A stretch of DNA of 6,089 bases. Origin: an uncultured Collinsella sp. (GTDB lineage Bacteria > Actinomycetota > Coriobacteriia > Coriobacteriales > Coriobacteriaceae). This document shows positions 1 through 5,131 of the stretch, one piece after another. The stretch is from contig CAAFOA010000247.1 in NCBI GenBank assembly GCA_900764415.1, positions 1-6,089 on the forward strand. The letters are read 5' to 3'. Numbering within the stretch: the first letter of the stretch is position 1; each line of letters opens with the position of its first letter. Under the pieces are notes generated by a model. That model searched no databases. It had not been told where the DNA came from and worked only from the letters and a program-made list of their open reading frames with translations. The position numbers and the translations under genes are program-made.

Positions 1-1
1 C

Positions 2-613
2 GAGGCTGCGCTGCGCGATACGGTGATTGTTGCCAAATCTGCAGGAGAGGGGCTGGGCGTGTCGCTGCTCCATTGGATTATCGGCGACAGCCAGCGTAGC
101 ATCGTGGTCGAGATGATGGCTGACGGCCTGCATGTATACGACGATCCGGTCGACACCCTTGCCAATCAGCCCACCTTCCCGTGGCACATGGAAAACCTGC
201 GCACCTATATCACGGCCACAAGCGATTTTCCGCAGACGGCGACATGGCGTGGTGCCGAGCTCAAGCCCTATGGCGCGGGTGCCGGCATGCGCGGTATTCC
301 GGGTGACTGCTATTCGCCGAGCCGTTTTGTAAAGGCGGCGTACCTCAATGCCAATTACCCGCAAAAGGAGAGCGAGACCGAAAACGTCGTCCGCATGTTC
401 CGCTCGCTCGAGGGCGTGGTGATGATTGAGGGGGCGTCCAGGATGGGCGATGGCGAGTTCGAGAAGACTATCTACACCGGATGCTTTAGCGCGCGCACGG
501 GCAATTATTACTACGCGATGTATGGGGATCCGTCGATTCGCTACGTGAGCCTGATGGATGCCGAGGGCGCGAGCCCCGATAGGCTCGTGGTTCCCGAGCC
601 GCGTCGTTCGTAG
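2..613 (+). CDS. Choloylglycine hydrolase family protein (bile salt hydrolase / penicillin V acylase-like), 3' part
   Basis: The reading frame is open from base 2, so the gene starts left of the window; 203 codons and a TAG stop are present. Family knowledge: these N-terminal-nucleophile enzymes use Cys2 to hydrolyse linear amides, namely conjugated bile salts or penicillin V. Visible hallmarks are LHWIIGD (visible residues 23-29), SIVVE (33-37), GLHVYDDPV (42-50), ANQP with Asn55, GAGMRGIPGD (93-102) and SRFVKAAY (107-114). Asn55 and Arg108 are 53 residues apart, the spacing of active-site Asn175 and Arg228 in the Clostridium perfringens bile salt hydrolase. On that alignment about 120 N-terminal residues, including Cys2, are missing. 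The NLRTYI and GAGMRG segments also resemble penicillin V acylases, so substrate class is open. The second Asn of the common TNNP motif is Gln here. It converges on kup and shares a hairpin with it. The family call is firm; bile salt hydrolysis is an inference. Confidence 0.9.
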   Translation, partial: EAALRDTVIVAKSAGEGLGVSLLHWIIGDSQRSIVVEMMADGLHVYDDPVDTLANQPTFPWHMENLRTYITATSDFPQTATWRGAELKPYGAGAGMRGIPGDCYSPSRFVKAAYLNANYPQKESETENVVRMFRSLEGVVMIEGASRMGDGEFEKTIYTGCFSARTGNYYYAMYGDPSIRYVSLMDAEGASPDRLVVPEPRRS

Positions 614-636
614 CCGTTAGCTTTACTGCAATGCAA

Positions 637-672
637 AGCGGCCCTGCGTCTCTCGTGAGGTGCAGGGCCGCT
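637..672. terminator. Hairpin between convergent genes, probable bidirectional terminator
   Basis: AGCGGCCCTGC (637-647) and GCAGGGCCGCT (662-672) form a perfect 11-bp, mostly GC stem around a 14-base loop. It lies 23 bases after the hydrolase stop and 20 bases beyond the kup stop, where a terminator serving both strands is expected. Neither side has a strong T-run: the minus strand continues TTTGCATTGC and the plus strand TGCCGTTGATT. It may therefore terminate inefficiently or mainly protect 3' ends. Confidence 0.7.
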
Positions 673-692
673 GCCGTTGATTCGTGACGTCG

Positions 693-2942
693 CTAGAAGT
701 CGGCGTCGTTGAGTTGTTCGTTCTCGAAGCCGTCGAGCTGTTGCTGTTCGGGCATATCGGCAACGCTCTCGAGCAGCTCGGTGGGATCGACGTTCATATT
801 CCTACCGGCTTCGTTGCCGTTGACCAAGTCGTCCGAGAAGATGTCGACTTCCATTTCCTCGGCTTCCTCGATTTGAACTTCAAGTGGCACCTGGGTGCGA
901 ACGAGTTTGACTGCCGGACGCATGCGGGCAAACAGCGGCACGTACTCGATGATGATGGCCGAGTTCTCGAGACCGTACCAACGTGCCGGGCTTCCGCAGG
1001 CGCGGCGGACGGCGTACTTGATGGCCATGACGCGATGGTCGTTGCGGTTGATGTCCGTTTCGGGGGCAAGCATCTTGCGCAGCATGCAAAAACGGAAGTC
1101 GCCCACGTTGCCGCGTGTCTCGTAGATGGAGTAGGTGTGATGCTGCGGCGGCAACTCACCCGATGCCATCAGGTCGCCAACGATCTGGCGCAGGTAGGCG
1201 TTGATGCGCTGATTGACCTTAAAGCCCAGGTCCAAGCGCACGCGGAACAGGAAGTCTGTGCCAAAGGTCTCAACGGAATACTCGTGCGTATAGGGCTCGT
1301 CGGTAACGTGTACGTTGATGAACCAATATGCCTTGGCGCGCTTGGGATGTTTGTCCAGGATGGAATAGAGCACGTCGCGGTCGAGTGTGGGCGGATCGGG
1401 GCTGTTGGTGAGGAACACCAGATTGTCGGCGAGTACGGGGTAGGTCTCGTCGTTGCGCAGGCGGTTGAGCTGGTCAATGTACTTGGAGACGGGCAGCAGA
1501 ATCGTCTGCGTGCGCTCGATGGCGGTACCGCGACGCCACACATACATAAGGCCGAACAGCAGTGCGGCCAGGAAGATCATGACGTAGCCGCCGTCAAAGA
1601 ACATGGTGAGGCACGAGGCGAAGAAGCATAGCTCAATGGCACCAAAGAGCAGGGCGAAGACGCAGGCACCCAGCTTGTGCTTGAGGATGCCGGCAATGTA
1701 GCTCGTCAAAAGCGTCGTGGTCATGAGCATGGTCACGGTAATCGCGAGGCCGTAGGCGCTCTCCATGCGCTCGGAGTTTTGGAACAGCAGCACGATGAAG
1801 ATGCAGCCGACCCACATGATGTTGTTGACGAGCGGAATATAGAGCTGGCCCTTGGTGTCGCTGGGGTAGTGGATGCGCAGATGCGGCATAAGGTTGAGGC
1901 GCGTTGCCTCGGATACCAGCGAGAAAGAGCCGGTGATGAGCGCCTGCGAGGCGATGATGGCCGCTACGGCCGAAAGCACGATGGCAAAGGGGCGCAGGGG
2001 CTCGGGGAGCATCATATAGAACGGGTTGACGATATCCATCGCGAGCATCTGGGGGTTGGAGTTATTGGCGAGCAGCCAAGCGCCCTGACCCAGATAGTTG
2101 AGGATAAGGGCCGCCTTTACGAACGGCCAGGATGCGTAAATGTTAGCTTTGCCCACGTGACCCATGTCCGAATAGAGCGCCTCGGCGCCGGTCGTCGACA
2201 GAAAGACAAAGCCGAGCACCATGATGCCCGAGTGGTTGATGGGCGAGAACAGGAACATGATGCCGCGGATGGGGTTGAGCGCGCGCAAGATGGACAGGTT
2301 GCCGAGCATGTTGAACAGGCCGGCGCCTGCCAGGAACAGGAACCACAGTGTCATGAGCGGGCCGAACAGCTTGCCGATCGACGAGGTACCGGCGCGCTGC
2401 ATGGCAAATAGGCCGCAGATAATGATGATGGTAATAATGATGACGTTGGTTTGCCCGTCACCCAATAGCGCGTGGCCCCACTCGATAGTGCGCAGGCCCT
2501 CAATGGCCGTGGTAACCGTGACGGCGGGGGTGAGGATGCCGTCGGCGAGCAGCGCCGCGCCGCCGATCATGGCGGGAAGAATCAGCCAAGGCGCCACTTT
2601 GCGCACCAAGCTAAACAGGGCGAAGATGCCGCCCTCGTTATGGTTGTCGGCCTTCATGGCGATTACAACGTACTTGACCGTGGTCACGAGTGTCATGGTC
2701 CAGATGACGAGCGAGAGCGCGCCCAAGATCATGTCCTCGCTGACGGTACCGATGCCGCCGTTGTTGGCGACGATTGATTTCATGGTGTACATGGGGCTCG
2801 TGCCGATGTCACCGTAGACGACGCCGAGCGTAACGAGCAGCATGCCAGCGGAGAGGGGAATGGCTCCATGCCCGCCTTGACTACGCTGGTCTTGGAGGCT
2901 TACCTCCAGCTTGTTGTGTGCCACGTGGACTCCCTTGGACAT
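693..2942 (-). CDS. kup: Kup-family potassium uptake permease
   Basis: This is a K+ uptake protein (KUP/HAK/KT family, K+/H+ symport) of the cytoplasmic membrane, 749 residues. The N-terminal motif GVVYGDIGTSPMYT is at 40-53, ADNHNEGGIFAL at 98-109, ADGILTPAVTV at 133-143 and TTGAEALYSDMGH at 250-262. Asp45, Asp134 and Glu254 align by eye with E. coli Kup Asp23, Glu116 and Glu229, acidic membrane residues linked to transport. About twelve hydrophobic segments lie between residues 30 and 475. A soluble C-terminal domain follows to about 690, then a tail absent from E. coli Kup (622 residues), with 19 acidic and one basic residue in the last 58. The ATG at 2942 has AGAGG four bases upstream. 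A GTG at codon 7 (2922-2924) has a stronger AAGGGAG at spacing 5, so a 743-residue product is possible. It is codirectional with the EamA gene but 139 bases away, probably with its own promoter. Confidence 0.97.
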   Translation of the reverse strand: MSKGVHVAHNKLEVSLQDQRSQGGHGAIPLSAGMLLVTLGVVYGDIGTSPMYTMKSIVANNGGIGTVSEDMILGALSLVIWTMTLVTTVKYVVIAMKADNHNEGGIFALFSLVRKVAPWLILPAMIGGAALLADGILTPAVTVTTAIEGLRTIEWGHALLGDGQTNVIIITIIIICGLFAMQRAGTSSIGKLFGPLMTLWFLFLAGAGLFNMLGNLSILRALNPIRGIMFLFSPINHSGIMVLGFVFLSTTGAEALYSDMGHVGKANIYASWPFVKAALILNYLGQGAWLLANNSNPQMLAMDIVNPFYMMLPEPLRPFAIVLSAVAAIIASQALITGSFSLVSEATRLNLMPHLRIHYPSDTKGQLYIPLVNNIMWVGCIFIVLLFQNSERMESAYGLAITVTMLMTTTLLTSYIAGILKHKLGACVFALLFGAIELCFFASCLTMFFDGGYVMIFLAALLFGLMYVWRRGTAIERTQTILLPVSKYIDQLNRLRNDETYPVLADNLVFLTNSPDPPTLDRDVLYSILDKHPKRAKAYWFINVHVTDEPYTHEYSVETFGTDFLFRVRLDLGFKVNQRINAYLRQIVGDLMASGELPPQHHTYSIYETRGNVGDFRFCMLRKMLAPETDINRNDHRVMAIKYAVRRACGSPARWYGLENSAIIIEYVPLFARMRPAVKLVRTQVPLEVQIEEAEEMEVDIFSDDLVNGNEAGRNMNVDPTELLESVADMPEQQQLDGFENEQLNDADF

Positions 2943-2979
2943 CTGGCCTCTGCCACGAGCAGTAGACCTTTATGCCATC

Positions 2980-2991
2980 TTTATACATATA
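2980..2991 (-). promoter_or_regulatory. Candidate -10 region for kup
   Basis: On the minus strand an AT-rich island reads TATATG directly followed by TATAAA, 38 to 49 bases before the kup ATG, in an otherwise GC-rich region. It is the best -10-like sequence in the gap. I see no convincing -35 hexamer 16-18 bases upstream, so the promoter might be activator-dependent or simply weak. Confidence 0.4.
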
Positions 2992-3023
2992 AGAGCAGTT
3001 TGGCACATCGGGGTGTTTTAGAC

Positions 3024-3047
3024 AATAATCCCCATCTGGGGATTATT
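3024..3047. repeat. 24-bp near-perfect palindrome between the EamA gene and kup
   Basis: Arms AATAATCCCCA (3024-3034) and TGGGGATTATT (3037-3047) are perfect 11-bp inverted repeats around a central TC. The site lies 34 bases beyond the EamA-gene stop and 81 bases before the kup ATG. It could be an operator for kup, just upstream of the candidate -10. It could also be a short intrinsic terminator for the EamA gene: read on the minus strand, CCCC-AGAU-GGGG is followed by AUUAUUGUCU. The high symmetry and tiny centre favour a protein-binding site, but neither role is proven. Confidence 0.6.
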
Positions 3048-3081
3048 CATATACGCAGGTAGTATTTCAGAGCAGGGGCTT

Positions 3082-3993
3082 TTAGGCACGTGCCGCTTGG
3101 GCGATGCTTGCTTTGGCGTCTGCGCGTTTGCCGGCGAGTTCGCAAAAAATCGCGCCGCCGATGATAAGCGCGGCGCCCATCAGGCGGACCGGTGTTATGG
3201 TTTCGCCCAAAAGGACGGCCGAGAACACGACCGCCGAAAGCGGCTCGAGGTAGCCGACGACGGCGACGGTCTGGACGGGCAGTTTGGCGACGGCGCTAAA
3301 GTAGAGCAGGCAGCCGATGCCGGTGTTGACGACGCCGAGCATGACGACGGCGCGCCAATCAATACTGGCGGCGACGCCGGCGGACAGGAATGAGGGGGCG
3401 CCCTGCGTGAGGAGCGTAAGGACCAGCGCGGTCAAAAAGGCGGCGCTCACCTGGAGCGCGGAGTTCTCGAGGCCCTCGATGTGCGGCGCACCCTTGCTGG
3501 CGATGACCATCAATGCATAGCAGAAGGCCGAGGCGATGCCGCACACGATGCCTGCGATGGGCATATTGCCGCCGAGGCCTTGGGCCGCGATGAGGAAGGC
3601 GCCGCAGGCGACAGCTATGAAGCCGGCGATTTTGCCACCGGTCAATTTTTCGCCAAAGATGAGCGGGGAGAGCGCCATAACGATGATGGGGCCGCAGTAG
3701 TACAGCAGCGAGGATATGCCGACGCCGAGCGTCTGGTAGGCGCGGAACAGAAAAATCCAGCTGGCGCCCAGCGCGGCTCCCGAGAGGAGAAGGGCTGCGG
3801 CTTCGCGGGGGCGAGATGGCGCCTGCAACTTATGGCGTTGGGTGATGGCGAGGACGGTGACAAGCGAGAGTGCGCCCAAAAACGTGCGCAGGAGCACGAT
3901 ATCGGAGCTCGGCAGCGCGATGGCAGCGGCGATGATGCCGTTTGAGCCAAACAATAGCAATGCTGCTAGGTACGTAAACAGTCCGTTGTTCAT
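3082..3993 (-). CDS. EamA-family (drug/metabolite transporter superfamily) permease
   Basis: The 303-residue product is an integral membrane protein with about ten hydrophobic helices in two homologous halves, roughly residues 4-137 and 146-285, the standard EamA/DMT layout and length. The half-repeats end in matching signatures: SPLIFGEKLTGGKIAGFIAV at 109-128, and EPLSAVVFSAVLLGETITP at 250-268 followed by GAALIIGGAIF at 273-283. The short tail is alanine-rich. Family members mostly export amino acids, sugars or other metabolites, and the sequence does not show which applies here. The ATG is preceded by AGAGGGG (4004-4010 on the plus strand) at a long spacing of 10 bases. The gene diverges from a LysR-type regulator across a 118-base gap with an inverted-repeat box, so induction by that regulator in response to the exported compound is a reasonable inference. 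Confidence 0.92.
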   Translation of the reverse strand: MNNGLFTYLAALLLFGSNGIIAAAIALPSSDIVLLRTFLGALSLVTVLAITQRHKLQAPSRPREAAALLLSGAALGASWIFLFRAYQTLGVGISSLLYYCGPIIVMALSPLIFGEKLTGGKIAGFIAVACGAFLIAAQGLGGNMPIAGIVCGIASAFCYALMVIASKGAPHIEGLENSALQVSAAFLTALVLTLLTQGAPSFLSAGVAASIDWRAVVMLGVVNTGIGCLLYFSAVAKLPVQTVAVVGYLEPLSAVVFSAVLLGETITPVRLMGAALIIGGAIFCELAGKRADAKASIAQAARA

Positions 3994-4022
3994 GCGCTGA
4001 CATCCCCTCTATATCCGAGCAT

Positions 4023-4039
4023 GTTCACTATGGGTGAAC
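4023..4039. promoter_or_regulatory. Probable LysR-type regulator binding site
   Basis: GTTCAC and GTGAAC are perfect 6-bp inverted arms separated by TATGG. The site contains the T-N11-A core typical of LysR-family boxes (T at 4025, A at 4037). It lies between the divergent EamA and lysR genes and abuts the likely -35 region of the regulator, as expected for an autorepressing site that also controls the divergent target. A 6-bp dyad alone can occur by chance; the location carries the argument. Confidence 0.6.
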
Positions 4040-4066
4040 TGGCTTTAGAAGAAAAACGAATATAAT
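4039..4066 (+). promoter_or_regulatory. Promoter of the LysR-type regulator gene
   Basis: A consensus -10 hexamer TATAAT lies at 4061-4066. The best -35 is a poor CTGGCT at 4039-4044 with a 16-base spacer. The predicted transcript starts near 4073, giving a leader of about 40 bases. The -35 overlaps the end of the GTTCAC-N5-GTGAAC dyad, consistent with autoregulation. Confidence 0.6.
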
Positions 4067-4100
4067 GCATGGCAAACATGACAAAAACTCATGCAAAGGT

Positions 4101-4105
4101 GGAGG
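4101..4105 (+). promoter_or_regulatory. Ribosome binding site that sets the LysR start
   Basis: GGAGG stands six bases before GTG 4112-4114. An in-frame ATG at 4091 lies upstream of this Shine-Dalgarno and has no such sequence itself, so the GTG is the preferred start. Confidence 0.75.
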
Positions 4106-4111
4106 CGTGCC

Positions 4112-4969
4112 GTGGAGACCAATATCCTAAAGATGCAAGTGCTGCTCGAGACGGTGCGTGCCGGCAGCTTTACGCGTGCTGCAGAGCGGCTGAGCTATTC
4201 GCAGTCGGGCGTGAGCCGTATGGTGGGCGACCTTGAGGCAGACTGGGGTTTTAAGGTGCTTGATCGCAGCCGCGAGGGCGTGGTGCTTTCTGCCGACGGG
4301 CGGCAGGTCATGCCGGCAGTCGAGGCGTTATGCGAAGAGTTTGGCCGCCTGCAGCGACGCGTGGACGAGATGCGAGGGCTCATGCGTGGCAAGATCTGTA
4401 TCGGTACGTTTTCGAGTGTGGCGACCCATGTACTGCCGCCGGTGATCGCGCGGTTTCGCGCCGATCATCCGGACGTCGATTATGAGTTGCTGATGGGCGA
4501 TTACTCCGAGATTGAGCAATGGGTGGCAGAAGGCCGCTGCGACTTGGGCTTTATTCCGCGCGAGCCACGCGGCGCCGGCATGGCGTCGCGGCCGTTGGTA
4601 CAAGACGAGCTGATGGCCGTGGTGCCAGCGGGCTCCTCGCTTGCCACCGCGGAGGTCGTTTCCCTTGCCGATTTGGCCAACGAGCAGTTTATTCTGCTGG
4701 AACGCGGTAGCGACGACGAGATTACGCCGCTGTTTCGCCGCGCGGGCCTGGCGGTGCGCTCCAAGCTGTCGACCTGGGATGACTATGCGATTATGGCCAT
4801 GGTCGCGGACGGCCTGGGCGTGAGCATTCTTCCCGCGCTCATCTTGCGCCGCTGCCAGTTCGATGTTGCCGTGCGCCCGCTCGAGGGACGTCCCCATCGG
4901 CAGATCAACGCCATATACCGCACCGCTGACGTTTCGCTTGCGGCGGCTCGCTTCCTTGAATATCTCTAA
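4112..4969 (+). CDS. LysR-family transcriptional regulator
   Basis: From the GTG start the product has 285 residues, normal for a LysR-type regulator. The N-terminal winged helix-turn-helix covers about residues 3-62, with the family pattern GSFTRAAERL (18-27), SQSGVSRMVGDLE (30-42) and a wing ending LSADG (59-63). A linker helix follows, then a periplasmic-binding-protein-like effector domain from about residue 86 (RGKICIGTF onward) to the end, including CDLGFI and DGLGVSILPAL. Such proteins bind DNA as tetramers and respond to a small molecule. An in-frame ATG seven codons upstream would give 292 residues but precedes the Shine-Dalgarno. It is transcribed away from the EamA transporter gene, its most likely target. 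No clear terminator follows. The effector cannot be told from sequence. Confidence 0.93.
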   Translation: METNILKMQVLLETVRAGSFTRAAERLSYSQSGVSRMVGDLEADWGFKVLDRSREGVVLSADGRQVMPAVEALCEEFGRLQRRVDEMRGLMRGKICIGTFSSVATHVLPPVIARFRADHPDVDYELLMGDYSEIEQWVAEGRCDLGFIPREPRGAGMASRPLVQDELMAVVPAGSSLATAEVVSLADLANEQFILLERGSDDEITPLFRRAGLAVRSKLSTWDDYAIMAMVADGLGVSILPALILRRCQFDVAVRPLEGRPHRQINAIYRTADVSLAAARFLEYL

Positions 4970-5031
4970 ACGTGTACACGTCATTGTTCGCTTTGGGCAA
5001 ATCTCGGAGTCTGGTACATTTTCTTATGAAA

Positions 5032-5063
5032 TTGAACTTCCGGATAATGCGCCGCGCTATACT
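5032..5063 (+). promoter_or_regulatory. Distal promoter candidate with long spacer
   Basis: TTGAAC (5032-5037, inside the first repeat box) serves as a possible -35, followed after 20 bases by TATACT (5058-5063). The -10 is good, but the spacer exceeds the usual 16-18 bases. A GATAAT at 5043-5048 is an alternative -10 without a good -35. Confidence 0.35.
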
Positions 5064-5071
5064 GCTGCCTA

Positions 5072-5091
5072 AATTGAACTCAGGTTCAATT
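5072..5091. promoter_or_regulatory. Inverted-repeat operator candidate
   Basis: AATTGAAC (5072-5079) and GTTCAATT (5084-5091) are perfect 8-bp arms around TCAG. This is the dyad form of the repeated box and the best candidate primary site for a dimeric HTH protein, most simply the product of the gene starting 41 bases downstream. Confidence 0.6.
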
Positions 5092-5104
5092 CGTGTTCTA
5101 TAAA
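5074..5104 (+). promoter_or_regulatory. Proximal promoter candidate with long spacer
   Basis: TTGAAC (5074-5079, inside the second box) and TATAAA (5099-5104) are separated by 19 bases. Transcription would begin near 5111, leaving a leader of about 20 bases. The third box (5102-5112) overlaps the -10 and start point, so a protein bound there would block polymerase. Confidence 0.4.
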
Positions 5105-5119
5105 TTGAACTTTGCCAGC

Positions 5120-5126
5120 AAGGAGG
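5120..5126 (+). promoter_or_regulatory. Ribosome binding site for the HTH-aminotransferase
   Basis: AAGGAGG, a near-perfect Shine-Dalgarno, lies five bases before GTG 5132-5134. It fixes this non-ATG start and shows that the HTH segment is translated. Confidence 0.85.
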
Positions 5127-5131
5127 TTCTA

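Larger units (their letters stand above)
5029..5112 (+). repeat. Three direct copies of AAATTGAACT plus one inverted copy
   Basis: AAATTGAACT starts at 5029, 5071 and 5102. Copies one and three extend to AAATTGAACTT; copies two and three share the preceding T. An inverted copy, GTTCAATT, is at 5084-5091. Start-to-start distances are 42 and 31 bases, close to four and three helical turns, so the copies face the same side of the DNA. They fill the region just before the HTH-aminotransferase gene and are probably operator sites. Confidence 0.75.

Noticed and set aside
871..884. TTTGAACTTC inside kup, resembling the TTGAAC boxes
   Set aside because: It is a single imperfect copy within coding sequence, lacks the AAATT lead, and has no partner site.
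684..1631. Plus-strand open frame of 315 codons opposite kup
   Set aside because: It is antisense to the well-conserved Kup C-terminal region and shows no family resemblance; the codon pattern is that of a shadow.
1677..2411. Plus-strand open frame of 244 codons opposite the kup membrane domain
   Set aside because: Its composition is rich in Glu, His, Arg and Asp, as expected from the complement of hydrophobic codons. It has no domain and no convincing ribosome binding site.
2943..3081. A c-di-AMP (ydaO-type) riboswitch upstream of kup
   Set aside because: Such riboswitches often control K+ uptake genes, but the 139-base gap shows none of the expected conserved segments, and most of it would be taken up by the palindrome and promoter-like sequence.
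4091..4111. ATG at 4091 as the start of the LysR regulator
   Set aside because: The Shine-Dalgarno GGAGG lies downstream of this ATG and correctly spaced for the GTG at 4112; the extra seven residues (MQRWRRA) are not typical of the family.
4970..4981. Perfect 12-bp palindrome ACGTGTACACGT just after the LysR stop
   Set aside because: A perfect 12-bp palindrome is expected about once or twice by chance in 6 kb. It cannot form a terminator hairpin with a usable loop and has no T-run, so only its position is suggestive.
4328..4984. Minus-strand open frame of 218 codons opposite the LysR gene
   Set aside because: It is antisense to the LysR effector domain, which has clear family signatures, and has no independent support.
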